DNA of 64,000 nucleotides from Cornus controversa (GCA_026545225.1 CM048847.1:1116001-1180000), one strand, 5' to 3'. Shown: positions 18,813-34,200, counted from the first letter of the stretch. The notes: a model not told the origin generated them from the letters alone. Made by a program: numbers and translations.

Positions 18813-19041
18813 GTGCCATACCTAGAATTATACGTTGCTTTATGCCAAATTCAACCGTCAGGATGTCCTGAATCGAAAAGAGTAATTCCATGCTGCACCC
18901 ATGAATGATCACAACCGTATGGTGCTCTATGCCAACTTCAACCATCTGGACAAGTAAAAGAAACAATTCCCAAGCTATCGATGATTTTAAACAAGTTTAG
19001 TTTGAGTTGTTCTGATTCAAAAACCCATTCCTTGAGAAGTC
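18813..19041 (+). repeat. Satellite monomer B (example), 229 bp
   Basis: Starts gtgccatacctagaatt. It contains the core acaaccgtatggtgctc followed by tgccaacttcaaccatctgg, and ends with a block (gtttgagttgttctgattc...gagaagtc) shared by all three monomers. The base at ccAaattc or ccTaattc in B separates array domain I (A) from domain II (T). Confidence 0.8.
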
Positions 19042-19265
19042 GTGCCATAATCAGAATCGTAAGTTTCTTTTTTCCAAATTAGACCATCAAAGCATCCAAA
19101 AGAAGTGACGAACATGTCAATCCGATCTTCATCACAACCGTATGGTGCTTTGTTCCAAGTTCGACCGTTTGGACATCTAAAGGAAACAATTAGCAAGCTA
19201 CCAACCATTTTAAACTTGTTTCATTTGAGTTGTTTTGATTCAAAAACTGCATTACAAGAGAAGTC
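19042..19265 (+). repeat. Satellite monomer C (example), 224 bp
   Basis: Starts gtgccataatcagaatc. It is the shortest monomer: ccgatcttcatc runs directly into the core acaaccgtatggtgctttg. It is the most uniform monomer across the array, with almost identical copies throughout domain II. Confidence 0.8.
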
Positions 19266-22200
19266 GTGCCATAATACTAATCGTACGCTGCTTTTTTATA
19301 AATGAAACCATCAAAGCGTCCCAAAGAAACGACGAGCATGTCGATCCGATCTTCATCCATGTTTGTTTGAGTTGTTATGAGTCGAAAAGAACAATTGCTT
19401 GCAATAATCAGGCATGACGACAACCGTATGGCGCTTTGTGCTAGAATTGACCATCTGGATGTTCAGAAAAATAGAGAATGACTACAACGGTTTCGAACTT
19501 GTTTCGTTTGACTTGTCCTGATTTGAAAAATCCAATCCATATGAAATCGTGCCATACTTAGAATTATACATTGCTTTATGCCAAATTCAACCATCAGGAC
19601 GTCCTGAATCAAAAATAGTAATTCCTTGCTGCACTCATGAATGATCACAACCGTATGGTGCTCTATGGCAACTTCAACCATCTGGAAAAGTAAAAGAAAC
19701 AATTCCCAAGCTATCAAGGATTTTAAACAAGTTTAGTTTGAGTTGTTCTGATTCAAAAACCCATTCCTTGAGAAGTCGTGCCATAATCAGAATCGTAAGT
19801 TTCTTTTTTCCAAATTAGACTATCAAAGGATCCAAAAGAAGTGACGAACATGTCAATCCGATCTTCATCACAACCGTATGGTGCTTTGTTCAAAGTTCGA
19901 CCGTTTGGACATCTAAAGGAAACAATTAGCAAGCTACCAACCATTTTAAACTTGTTTCATTTGAGTTGTTTTGATTTGAAAACCGCATTCCAAGAGAAGT
20001 CATGCCATAATACTAATCGTACGCTGCTTTTTTCTAAATGAAACCATCAAAGCGTCCCAAAGAAACAACGAGCTTGTCAATCCGATCTTCATCCGTGTTT
20101 GTTTGAGTTGTTCTGAGTCGAAAGAACAATTGCTTGCAATAATCAGGCATGACGACAACCGTATGGCGCTTTGTGCTAGAATTGACCATCTGGATGTCCA
20201 GAAGAATAGAGAATGACTACAACGGTTTCGAACTTGTTTCGTTTGACTTGTCCTGATTCGAAAAGTCCCAATCCACGTGAAATCGTGCCATACCTAGAAT
20301 TATACGTTGCTTTATGCCAAATTCAACCGTCAGGATGTCCTGAGTCGAAAAGAGTAATTCCATGCTGCACCCATGAATGATCACAACCGTATGGTGCTCT
20401 ATGCCAACTTCAACCATCTGGACAAGTAAAAGAAACAATTCCCAAGCTATCGATGATTTTAAACAAGTTTAGTTTGAGTTGTTCTGATTCAAAAACCCAT
20501 TCCTTGAGAAGTCGTGCCATAATCAGAATCGTAAGTTTCTTTTTTCCAAATTAGACCATCAAAGCATCCAAAAGAAGTGACGAACATGTCAATCCGATCT
20601 TCATCACAACCGTATGGTGCTTTGTTCCAAGTTCGACCGTTTCGACATCTAAAGGAAACAATTAGCAAGCTACCAACCATTTTAAACTTGTTTCATTTGA
20701 GTTGTTTTGATTCGAAAACTGCATTCCAAGAGAAGTCGTGCCATAATACTAATCATACGCTGCTTTAATCTAAATGAAACCATCAAAGAATCCCAAAGAA
20801 ATGATGAGCATGTCGATCCGATCTTCATCCATGTTTGTTTGAGTTGTTCTGAGTCGAAAAGAACAATTGCTTGCAATAATCAGGCATGACGACAACCGTA
20901 TGGCGCTTTGTGCTAGAATTGACCATCTGGATGTCCAGAAGAATAGAGAATGACAACAACGGTTTTGAACTTGTTTCGTTTGACTTGTCCTGATTCGAAA
21001 AGTCCCAATCCACGTGAAATCGTGCCATACCTAGAATTATACGTTGCTTTATGCCAAATTCAACCGTCAGGATGTCCTGAATCGAAAAGAGTAATTCCAT
21101 GCTGCACCCATGAATGATCACAACCGTATGGTGCTCTATGCCAACTTCAACCATCTGGACAAGTAAAAGAAACAATTCCCAAGCTATCGATGATTTTAAA
21201 CAAGTTTAGTTTGAGTTGTTCTGATTCAAAAACCCATTCCTTGAGAAGTCGTGCCATAATCAGAATCGTAAGTTTCTTTTTTCCAAATTAGACCATCAAA
21301 GCATCCAAAAGAAGTGACGAACATGTCAATCCGATCTTCATCACAACTGTATGGTGCTTTGTTCCAAGTTCGACCGTTTGGACATCTAAAGGAAACAATT
21401 AGCAAGCTACCAACCATTTTAAACTTGTTTCATTTGAGTTGTTTTGATTCAAAAAACTGCATTACAAGAGAAGTCGTGCCATAATACTAATCGTACGCTA
21501 CTTTTTTATAAATGAAACCATCAAAGCGTCCCAAAGAAACGACGAGCATGTCGATCCGATCTTCATCCATGTTTGTTTGAGTTGTTCTGAGTCGAAAAGA
21601 ACAATTGCTTGCAATAATCAGGCATGACGACAACCGTATGGCGCTTTGTGCTAGAATTGACCATCTGGATGTTCAGAAAAATAGAGAATGACAAGAACGG
21701 TTTCGAACTTGTTTCGTTAGACTTGTCCTGATTTGAAAAATCCAATCCATATGAAATCGTGCCATACTTAGAATTATACATTGCTTTATGCCAAATTCAA
21801 CCATCAGGACGTCCTGAATCAAAAATAGTAATTCCTTGCTGCACTCATGAATGATCACAACCGTATGGTGCTCTATGGTAACTTCAACCATCTGGAAAAG
21901 TAAAAGAAACAATTCCCAAGCTATCAAGGATTTTAAACAAGTTTAGTTTGAGTTGTTCTGATTCAAAAACCCATTCCTTGAGAAGTCGTGCCATAATCAG
22001 AATCGTAAGTTTCTTTTTTCCAAATTAGACTATCAAAGGATCCAAAAGAAGTGACGAACATGTCAATCCGATCTTCATCACAACCGTATGGTGCTTTGTT
22101 CAAAGTTCGACCGTTTGGACATCTAAAGGAAACAATTAGCAAGCTACCAACCATTTTAAACTTGTTTCATTTGAGTTGTTTTGATTTGAAAACCGCATTC

Positions 22201-25200
22201 CAAGAGAAGTCGTGCCATAATACTAATCGTACGCAACTTTTTTCTAAATGAAACCATCAAAGCGTCCCAAAGAAACGACGAGCATGTCGATCCGATCTTC
22301 ATCCGTGTTTGTTTGAGTTATTCTGAGTCGAAAGAACAATTGCTTGCAATAATCAGGCATGACGACAACCGTATGGCGCTTTGTGCTAGAATTGACCATC
22401 TGGATGTCCAGAAGAATAGAGAATGACTACAACGGTTTCGAACTTGTTTCGTTTGACTTGTCCTGATTCGAAAAGTCCCAATCCACGTGAAATCGTGCCA
22501 TACCTAGAATTATACGTTGCTTTATGCCAAATTCAACCGTCAGGATGTCCTGAATCGAAAAGAGTAATTCCATGCTGCACCCATGAATGATCACAACCGT
22601 ATGGTGCTCTATGCCAACTTCAACCATCTGGACAAGTAAAAGAAACAATTCCCAAACTATCGATGATTTTAAACAAGTTTAGTTTGAGTTGTTCTGATTC
22701 AAAAACCCATTCCTTGAGAAGTCGTGCCATAATCAGAATCGTAAGTTTCTTTTTTCCAAATTAGACCATCAAAGGATCCAAAAGAAGTGACGAACATGTC
22801 AATCCGATCTTCATCACAACCGTATGGTGCTTTGTTCCAAGTTCGACCGTTTGGACATCTAAAGGAAACAATTAGCAAGCTACCAACCATTTTAAACTTG
22901 TTTCATTTGAGTTGTTTTGATTCGAAAACCGCATTCCAAGAGAAGTCGTGCCATAATACTAATCATACGCTGCTTTAATCTAAATGAAACCATCAAAGAA
23001 TCCCAAAGAAACGATGAGCATGTCGATCCGATCTTCATCCATGTTTGTTTGAGTTGTTCTGAGTCGAAAAGAACAATTGCTTGCAATAATCAGGCATGAC
23101 GACAACCGTATGGCGCTTTGTGCTAGAATTGACCATCTGGATGTCCAGAAGAATAGAGAATGACAACAACGGTTTTGAACTTGTTTCGTTTGACTTGTCC
23201 TGATTCGAAAAGTCCCAATCCACGTGAAATCGTGCCATACCTAGAATTATACGTTGCTTTATGCCAAATTCAACCGTCAGGATGTCCTGAATCGAAAAGA
23301 GTAATTCCATGCTGCACCCATGAATGATCACAACCGTATGGTGCTCTATGCCAACTTCAACCATCTGGACAAGTAAAAGAAACAATTCCCAAGCTATCGA
23401 TGATTTTAAACAAGTTTAGTTTGAGTTGTTCTGATTCAAAAACCCATTCCTTGAGAAGTCGTGCCATAATCAGAATCGTAAGTTTCTTTTTTCCAAATTA
23501 GACCATCAAAGCATCCAAAAGAAGTGACGAACATGTCAATCCGATCTTCATCACAACCGTATGGTGCTTTGTTCCAAGTTCGACCGTTTGGACATGTAAA
23601 GGAAACAATTAGCAAGCTACCAACCATTTTAAACTTGTTTCATTTGAGTTGTTTTGATTCAAAAACTGCATTACAAGAGAAGTCGTGCCATAATACTAAT
23701 CGTACGCCGCTTTTTTATAAATGAAACCATCAAAGCGTCCCAAAGAAACGACGAGCATGTCGATCCGATCTTCATCCATGTTTGTTTGAGTTGTTCTGAG
23801 TCGAAAAGAACAATTGCTTGTAATAATCAGGCATGACGACAACCGTATGGCGCTTTGTGCTAGAATTGACCATCTGGATGTTCAGAAAAATAGAGAATGA
23901 CAAGAACGGTTTCGAACTTGTTTCGTTTGACTTGTCCTGATTTGAAAAATCCAATCCATATGAAATCGTGCCATACTTAGAATTATACATTGCTTTATGC
24001 CAAATTCAACCATCAGGACGTCCTGAATCAAAAATAGTAATTCCTTGCTGCACTCATGAATGATCACAACCGTATGCTGCTCTATGGCAACTTCAACCAT
24101 CTGGAAAAGTAAAAGAAACAATTCCCAAGCTATCAAGGATTTTAAACAAGTTTAGTTTGAGTTGTTCTGATTCAAAAACCCATTCCTTGAGAAGTCGTGC
24201 CATAATCAGAATCGTAAGTTTCTTTTTTCCAAATTAGACTATCAAAGGATCCAAAAGAAGTGACGAACATGTCAATCCGATCTTCATCACAACCGTATGG
24301 TGCTTTGTTCAAAGTTCGACCGTTTGGACATCTAAAGGAAACAATTAGCAAGCTACCAACCATTTTAAACTTGTTTCATTTGAGTTGTTTTGATTTGAAA
24401 ACCGCATTCCAAGAGAAGTCGTGCCATAATACTAATCGTACGCTGCTTTTTTCTAAATGAAACCATCAAAGCGTCCCAAAGAAACGACGAGCATGTCAAT
24501 CCGATCTTCATCCGTGTTTGTTTGAGTTGTTTTGAGTCGAAAGAACAATTGCTTGCAATAATCAGGCATGACGACAACCGTATGGCGCTTTGTGCTAGAA
24601 TTGACCATCTGGATGTCCAGAAGAATAGAGAATGACTACAACGGTTTCGAACTTGTTTCGTTTGACTTGTCCTGATTCGAAAAGTCCCAATCCACGTGAA
24701 ATCGTGCCATACGTAGAATTATACGTTGCTTTATGCCAAATTCAACCGTCAGGATGTCCTGAATCGAAAAGAGTAATTCCATGCTGCACCCATGAATGAT
24801 CACAACCGTATGGTGCTCTATGCCAACTTCAACCATCTGGACAAGTAAAAGAAACAATTCCCAAGCTATCGATGATTTTAAACAAGTTTAGTTTGAGTTG
24901 TTCTGATTCAAAAACCCATTCCTTGAGAAGTCGTGCCATAATCAGAATCGTAAGTTTCTTTTTTCTAAATTAGACCATCAAAGCATCCAAAAGAAGTGAC
25001 GAACATGTCAATCCGATCTTCATCACAACCGTATGGTGCTTTGTTCCAAGTTCGACCGTTTGGACATCTAAAGGAAACAATTAGCAAGCTACCAACCATT
25101 TTAAACTTGTTTCATTTGAGTTGTTTTGATTCGAAAACTGCATTCCAAGAGAAGTCGTGCCATAATACTAATCGTACGCTGCTTTAATCGAAATGAAACC

Positions 25201-28200
25201 ATCAAAGAATCCCAAAGAAACGATGAGCATGTCGATCCGATCTTCATCCATGTTTGTTTGAGTTGTTCTGAGTCGAAAAGAACAATTGCTTGCAATAATC
25301 AGGCATGACGACAACCGTATGGCGCTTTGTGCTAGAATTGACCATCTGGATGTCCAGAAGAATAGAGAATGACAACAACGGTTTTGAACTTGTTTCGTTT
25401 GACTTGTCCTGATTCGAAAAGTCCCAATCCACGTGAAATCATGCCATACCTAGAATTATACGTTGCTTTATGCCAAATTCAACCGTCAGGATGTCCTGAA
25501 TCGAAAAGAGTAATTCCATGCTGCACCCATGAATGATCACAACCGTATGGTGCTCTATGCCACCTTCAACCATCTGGACAAGTAAAAGAAACAATTCCCA
25601 AGCTATCGATGATTTTAAACAAGTTTAGTTTGAGTTGTTCTGATTCAAAAACCCATTCCTTGAGAAGTCGTGCCATAATCAGAATCGTAAGTTTCTTTTT
25701 TCCAAATTAGACCATCAAAGCATCCAAAAGAAGTGACGAACATGTCAATCCGATCTTCATCACAACCGTATGGTGCTTTGTTCCAAGTTCGACCGTTTGG
25801 ACATCTAAAGGAAACAATTAGCAAGCTACCAACCATTTTAAACTTGTTTCATTTGAGTTGTTTTGATTCAAAAACTGCATTACAAGAGAAGTCGTGCCAT
25901 AATACTAATCGTACGCTGCTTTTTTATAAATGAAACCATCAAAGCGTCCCAAAGAAACGACGAGCATGTCGATCCGATCTTCATCCATGTTTGTTTGAGT
26001 TGTTCTGAGTCGAAAAGAACAATTGCTTGCAATAATCAGGCATGACGACAACCGTATGGCGCTTTGTGCTAGAATTGACCATCTGGATGTTCAGAAAAAT
26101 AGAGAATGACAAGAACGGTTTCGAACTTGTTTCGTTTGACTTGTCCTGATTTGAAAAATCCAATCCATATGAAATCGTGCCATACTTAGAATTATACATT
26201 GTTTTATGCCAAATTCAACCATCAGGACGTCCTGAATCAAAAATAGTAATTCCTTGCTGCACTCATGAATGATCACAACCGTATGGTGCTCTATGGCAAC
26301 TTCAACCATCTGGAAAAGTAAAAGAAACAATTCCCAAGCTATCAAGGATTTTAAACAAGTTTAGTTTGAGTTGTTCTGATTCAAAAACCCATTCCTTGAG
26401 AAGTCGTGCCATAATCAGAATCGTAAGTTTCTTTTTTCCAAATTAGACTATCAAAGGATCCAAAAGAAGTGACGAACATGTCAATCCGATCTTCATCACA
26501 ACCGTATGGTGCTTTGTTCAAAGTTCGACCGTTTGGACATCTAAAGGAAACAATTAGCAAGCTACCAACCATTTTAAACTTGTTTCATTTGAGTTGTTTT
26601 GATTTGAAAACCGCATTCCAAGAGAAGTCGTGCCATAATACTAATCGTACGCTGCTTTTTTCTAAATGAAACCATCAAAGCGTCCCAAAGAAACGACGAG
26701 CATGTCGATCCGATCTTCATCCATGTTTGTTTGAGTTGTTCTGAGTCGAAAAGAACAATTGCTTGCAATAATCAGGCATGACGACAACCGTATGGCGCTT
26801 TGTGCTAGAATTGACCATCTGGATGTCCAGAAGAATAGAGAATGACTACAACGGTTTCGAACTTGTTTCGTTTGACTTGTCCTGATTCGAAAAGTCCCAA
26901 TCCACGTGAAATCGTGCCATACCTAGAATTATACGTTGCTTTATGCCAAATTCAACCGTCAGGATGTCCTGAATCGAAAAGAGTAATTCCATGCTGCACC
27001 CATGAATGATCACAACCGTATGGTGCTCTATGCCAACTTCAACCATCTGGACAAGTAAAAGAAACAATTCCCAAGCTATCGATGATTTTAAACAAGTTTA
27101 GTTTGAGTTGTTCTGATTCAAAAACCCATTCCTTGAGAAGTCGTGCCATAATCAGAATCGTAAGTTTCTTTTTTCCAAATTAGACCATCAAAGCATCCAA
27201 AAGAAGTGACGAACATGTCAATCCGATCTTCATCACAACCGTATGGTGCTTTGTTCCAAGTTCGACCGTTTGGACATCTAAAGGAAACAATTAGCAAGCT
27301 ACCAACCATTTTAAACTTGTTTCATTTGAGTTATTTTGATTCGAAAACCGCATTCCAAGAGAAGTCGTGCCATAATACTAATCTTACGCTGCTTTTTTCT
27401 AAATGAAACCAACAAAGCGTCCCAAAGAAACGACGAGCATGTCAATCCGATCTTCATCCGTGTTTGTTTGAGTTGTTCTGAGTCGAAAGAACAATTGCTT
27501 GCAATAATCAGGCATGACGACAACCGTATGGCGCTTTGTGCTAGAATTGACCATCTGGATGTCCAAAAGAATAGAGAATGACTACAACGGTTTCGAACTT
27601 GTTTCGTTTGACTTGTCCTGATTCGAAAAGTCCCAATCCACGTGAAATCGTGCCATTCCTAGAATTATACGTTGCTTTATGCCAAATTCAACCGTCAGGA
27701 TGTCCTGAATCGAAAAGAGTAATTCCATGCTGCACCCATGAATGATCACAACCGTATGGTGCTCTATGCCAACGTCAACCATCTGGACAAGTAAAAGAAA
27801 CAATTCCCAAGCTATCGATGATTTTAAACAAGTTTAGTTTGAGTTGTTCTGATTCAAAAACCCATTCCTTGAGAAGTCGTGCCATAATCAGAATCGTAAG
27901 TTTCTTTTTCCCAAATTAGACCATCAAAGCATCCAAAAGAAGTGACGAACATGTCAATCCGATCTTCATCACAACCGTATGGTGCTTTGTTCCAAGTTCG
28001 ACCGTTTGGACATCTAAAGGAAACAATTAGCAAGCTACCAACCATTTTAAACTTGTTTCATTTGAGTTGTTTTGATTCAAAAACTGCATTACAAGAGAAG
28101 TCGTGCCATAATACTAATCGTACGCTGCTTTTTTATAAATGAAACCATCAAAGCGTCCCAAAGAAACGACGAGCATGTCGATCCGATCTTCATCCATGTT

Positions 28201-31200
28201 TGTTTGAGTTGTTCTGAGTCGAAAAGAACAATTGCTTGCAATAATCAGGCATGACGACAACCGTATGGCGCTTTGTGCTAGAATTGACCATCTGGATGTT
28301 CAGAAAAATAGAAAATGACAAGAACGGTTTCGAACTTGTTTCGTTTGACTTGTCCTGATTTGAAAAATCCAATCCATATGAAATCGTGCCATACTTAGAA
28401 TTATACATTGCTTTATGCCAAATTCAACCATCAGGACGTCCTGAATCAAAAATAGTAATTCCTTGCTGCACTCATGAATGATCACAACCGTATGGTGCTC
28501 TATGGCAACTTCAACCATCTGGAAAAGTAAAAGAAACAATTCCCAAGCTATCAAGGATTTTAAACAAGTTTAGTTTGAGTTGTTCTGATTCAAAAACCCA
28601 TTCCTTGAGAAGTCGTGCCATAATCAGAATCGTAAGTTTCTTTTTTCCAAATTAGACTATCAAAGGATCCAAAAGAAGTGACGAACATGTCAATCCGATC
28701 TTCATCACAACCGTATGGTGCTTTGTTCAAAGTTCGACCGTTTGGACATCTAAAGGAAACAATTAGCAAGCTACCAACCATTTTAAACTTGTTTCATTTG
28801 AGTTGTTTTGATTTGAAAACCGCATTCCAAGAGAAGTCGTGCCATAATACTAATCGTACGCTGCTTTTTTCTAAATGAAATTATCAAAGCGTCCCAAAGA
28901 AACGACGAGCATGTCGATCCGATCTTCATCCATGTTTGTTTGAGTTGTTCTGAGTCGAAAAGAACAATTGCTTGCAATAATCAGGCATGACGACAACCGT
29001 ATGGCGCTTTGTGCTAGAATTGACCATCTGGATGTCCAGAAGAATAGAGAATGACTACAACGGTTTCGAACTTGTTTCGTTTGACTTGTCCTGATTCGAA
29101 AAGTCCCAATCCACGTGAAATCGTGCCATACCTAGAATTATACGTTGCTTTATGCCAAATTCAACCGTCAGGATGTCCTGAATCGAAAAGAGTAATTCCA
29201 TGCTGTACCCATGAATGATCACAACCGTATGGTGCTCTATGCCAACTTCAACCATCTGGACAAGTAAAAGAAACAATTCCCAAGCTATCGATGATTTTAA
29301 ACAAGTTTAGTTTGAGTTGTTCTGATTCAAAAACCCATTCCTTGAGAAGTCGTGCCATAATCAGAATCGTAAGTTTCTTTTTTCCAAATTAGACCATCAA
29401 AGCATCCAAAAGAAGTGACGAACATGTCAATCCGATCTTCATCACAACCGTATGGTGCTTTGTTCCAAGTTCGACCGTTTCGACATCTAAAGGAAACAAT
29501 TAGCAAGCTACCAACCATTTTAAACTTGTTTCATTTGAGTTGTTTTGATTCGAAAACTGCATTCCAAGAGAAGTCGTGCCATAATACTAATCGTACGCTG
29601 CTTTAATCGAAATGAAACCATCAAAGAATCCCAAAGAAACGATGAGCATGTCGATCCGATCTTCATCCATGTTTGTTTGAGTTGTTCTGAGTCGAAAAGA
29701 ACAATTGCTTGCAATAATCAGGCATGACGACAACCGTATGGCACTTTGTGCTAGAATTGACCATCTGGATGTCCAGAAGAATAGAGAATGACAACAACGG
29801 TTTTGAACTTGTTTCGTTTGACTTGTCCTGATTCGAAAAGTCCCAATCCACGTGAAATCGTGCCATACCTAGAATTATACGTTGCTTTATGCCAAATTCA
29901 ACCGTCAGGATGTCCTGAATCGAAAAGAGTAATTCCATGCTGCACCCATGAATGATCACAACCGTATGGTGCTCTATGCCACCTTCAACCATCTGGACAA
30001 GTAAAAGAAACAATTCCCAAGCTATCGATGATTTTAAACAAGTTTAGTTTGAGTTGTTCTGATTCAAAAACCCATTCCTTGAGAAGTCGTGCCATAATCA
30101 GAATCGTAAGTTTCTTTTTTCCAAATTAGACCATCAAAGCATCCAAAAGAAGTGACGAACATGTCAATCCGATCTTCATCACAACCGTATGGTGCTTTGT
30201 TCCAAGTTCGACCGTTTGGACATCTAAAGGAAACAATTAGCAAGCTACCAACCATTTTAAACTTGTTTCATTTGAGTTGTTTTGATTCAAAAACTGCATT
30301 ACAAGAGAAGTCGTGCCATAATACTAATCGTACGCTGCTTTTTTATAAATGAAACCATCAAAGCGTCCCAAAGAAACGACGAGCATGTCGATCCGATCTT
30401 CATCCATGTTTGTTTGAGTTGTTCTGAGTCGAAAAGAACAATTGCTTGCAATAATCAGGCATGACGACAACCGTATGGCGCTTTGTGCTAGAATTGACCA
30501 TCTGGATGTTCAGAAAAATAGAGAATGACAAGAACGGTTTCGAACTTGTTTCGTTTGACTTGTCCTGATTTGAAAAATCCAATCCATATGAAATCGTGCC
30601 ATACTTAGAATTATACATTGTTTTATGCCAAATTCAACCATCAGGACGTCTTGAATCAAAAATAGTAATTCCTTGCTGCACTCATGAATGATCACAACCG
30701 TATGGTGCTCTATGGCAACTTCAACCATCTGGAAAAGTAAAAGAAACAATTCCCAAGCTATCGAGGATTTTAAACAAGTTTAGTTTGAGTTATTCTGATT
30801 CAAAAACCCATTCCTTGAGAAGTCGTGCCATAATCAGAATTGTAAGTTTCTTTTTTCGAAATTAGACCATCAAAGCATCCAAAAGAAGTGACGAACATGT
30901 CAATCTGATCTTCATCACAACCGTATGGTGCTTTGTTCCAAGTTCGACCGTTTGGACATCTAAAGGAAACAATTAGCAAGCTACCAACCATTTTAAACTT
31001 GTTTCATTTGAGTTATTTTGATTCGAAAACCGCATTCCAAGAGAAGTCGTGCCATAATACTAATCTTACGCTGCTTTTTTCTAAATGAAACCAACAAAGC
31101 GTCCCAAAGAAATGACGAGCATGTCAATCCGATCTTCATCCGTGTTTGTTTGAGTTGTTATGAGTCGAAAGAACAATTGCTTGCAATAATCAGGCATGAC

Positions 31201-34200
31201 GACAACCGTATGGCGCTTTGTGCTAGAATTGACCATCTGGATGTCCAAAAGAATAGAGAATGACTACAACGGTTTCGAACTTGTTTCGTTTGACTTGTCC
31301 TGATTCGAAAAGTCCCAATCCACGTGAAATCGTGCCATTCCTAGAATTCTACGTTGCTTTATGCCAAATTCAACCGTCAGGATGTCCTGAATCGAAAAGA
31401 GTAATTCCATGCTGCACCCATGAATGATCACAACCGTATGGTGCTCTATGCCAACGTCAACCATCTGGACAAGTAAAAGAAACAATTCCCAAGCTATCGA
31501 TGATTTTAAACAAGTTTAGTTTGAGTTGTTCTGATTCAAAAACCCATTCCTTGAGAAGTCGTGCCATAATCAGAATCGTAAGTTTCTTTTTCCCAAATTA
31601 GACCATCAAAGCATCCAAAAGAAGTGACGAACATGTCAATCCGATCTTCATCACAACCGTATGGTGCTTTGTTCCAAGTTCGACCGTTTGGACATCTAAA
31701 GGAAACAATTAGCAAGCTACCAACCATTTTAAACTTGTTTCATTTGAGTTGTTTTGATTCAAAAACTGCATTACAAGAGAAGTCGTGCCATAATACTAAT
31801 CGTACGCTGCTTTTTTATAAATGAAACCATCAAAGCGTCCCAAAGAAACGACGAGCATGTCGATCCGATCTTCATCCATGTTTGTTTGAGTTGTTCTGAG
31901 TCGAAAAGAACAATTGCTTGCAATAATCAGGCATGACGACAACCGTATGGCGCTTTGTGCTAGAATTGACCATCTGGATGTTCAGAAAAATAGAAAATGA
32001 CAAGAACGGTTTCGAACTTGTTTCGTTTGACTTGTCCTGATTTGAAAAATCCAATCCATATGAAATCGTGCCATACTTAGAATTATACATTGCTTTATGC
32101 CAAATTCAACCATCAGGACGTCCTGAATCAAAAATAGTAATTCCTTGCTGCACTCATGAATGATCACAACAGTATGGTGCTCTATGGCAACTTCAACCAT
32201 CTGGAAAAGTAAAAGAAACAATTCCCAAGCTGTCAAGGATTTTAAACAAGTTTAGTTTGAGTTGTTCTGATTCAAAAACCCATTCCTTGAGAAGTCGTGC
32301 CATAATCAGAATCGTAAGTTTCTTTTTTCCAAATTAGACTATCAAAGGATCCAAAAGAAGTGACGAACATGTCAATCCGATCTTCATCACAACCGTATGG
32401 TGCTTTGTTCAAAGTTCGACCGTTTGGACATCTAAAGGAGACAATTAGCAAGCTACCAACCATTTTAAACTTGTTTCATTTGAGTTGTTTTGATTTGAAA
32501 ACCGCATTCCAAGAGAAGTCGTGCCATAATACTAATCGTACGCTGCTTTTTTCTAAATGAAACCATCAAAGCGTCCCAAAGAAACGACGAGCATGTCAAT
32601 CCGATCTTCATCCGTGTTTGTTTGAGTTGTTCTGAGTCGAAAGAACAATTGCTTGCAATAATCAGGCATGACGACAACCGTATGGCGCTTTGTGCTAGAA
32701 TTGACCATCTGGATGTCCAGAAGAATAGAGAATGACTACAACGGTTTCGAACTTGTTTCGTTTGACTTGTCCTGATTCGAAAAGTCCCAATCCACGTGAA
32801 ATCATGCCATACCTAGAATTATACGTTGCTTTATGCCAAATTCAACCGTCAGGATGTCCTGAATCGAAAAGAGTAATTCCATGCTGCACCCATGAATGAT
32901 CACAACCGTATGGTGCTCTATGCCAACTTCAACCATCTGGACAAGTAAAAGAAACAATTCCCAAGCTATCGATGATTTTAAACAAGTTTAGTTTGAGTTG
33001 TTCTGATTCAAAAACCCATTCCTTGAGAAGTCGTGCCATAATCAGAATCGTAAGTTTCTTTTTTCCAAATTAGACCATCAAAGCATCCAAAAGAAGTGAC
33101 GAACATGTCAATCCGATCTTCATCACAACCGTATGGTGCTTTGTTCCAAGTTCGACCGTTTGGACATCTAAAGGAAACAATTAGCAAGCTACCAACCATT
33201 TTAAACTTGTTTCATTTGAGTTGTTTTGATTCGAAAACTGCATTCCAAGAGAAGTCGTGCCATAATACTAATCGTACGCTGCTTTTTTCTAAATGAAACC
33301 ATCAAAGCGTCCCAAAGAAACGACGAGCATGTCAATCCGATCTTCATCCGTGTTTGTTTGAGTTGTTCTGAGTCGAAAAGAACAATTGCTTGCAATAATC
33401 AGGCATGACGACAACCGTATGGCGCTTTGTGCTAGAATTGACCATCTGGATGTCCAGAAGAATAGAGAATGACAACAACGGTTTTGAACTTGTTTCGTTT
33501 GACTTGTCCTGATTCGAAAAGTCCCAATCCACGTGAAATCGTGACATACCTAGAATTATACGTTGCTTTATGCCAAATTCAACCGTCAGGATGTCCTGAA
33601 TCGAAAAGAGTAATTGCATGCTGCACCCATGAATGATCACAACCGTATGGTGCTCTATGCCAACTTCAACCATCTGGACAAGTAAAAGAAACAATTCCCA
33701 AGCTATCGATGATTTTAAACAAGTTTAGTTTGAGTTGTTCTGATTCAAAAACCCATTCCTTGAGAAGTCGTGCCATAATCAGAATCGTAAGTTTCTTTTT
33801 TCCAAATTAGACCATCAAAGCATCCAAAAGAAGTGACGAACATGTCAATCCGATCTTCATCACAACCGTATGGTGCTTTGTTCCAAGTTCGACCGTTTGG
33901 ACATGTAAAGGAAACAATTAGCAAGCTACCAACCATTTTAAACTTGTTTCATTTGAGTTGTTTTGATTCGAAAACCGCATTCCAAGAGAAGTCGTGCCAT
34001 AATACTAATCTTACGCTGCTTTTTTCTAAATGAAACCATTAAAGCGTCCCAAAGAAACGATGAGCTTGTCAATCCGATCTTCATCCGTGTTTGTTTGAGT
34101 TATTCTGAGTCGAAAGAACAATTGCTTGAAATAATAGAGCATGACGACAACCGTATGGCGCTTTGTGCTAGAATTGACCATCTGGATGTCCAGAAGAATA

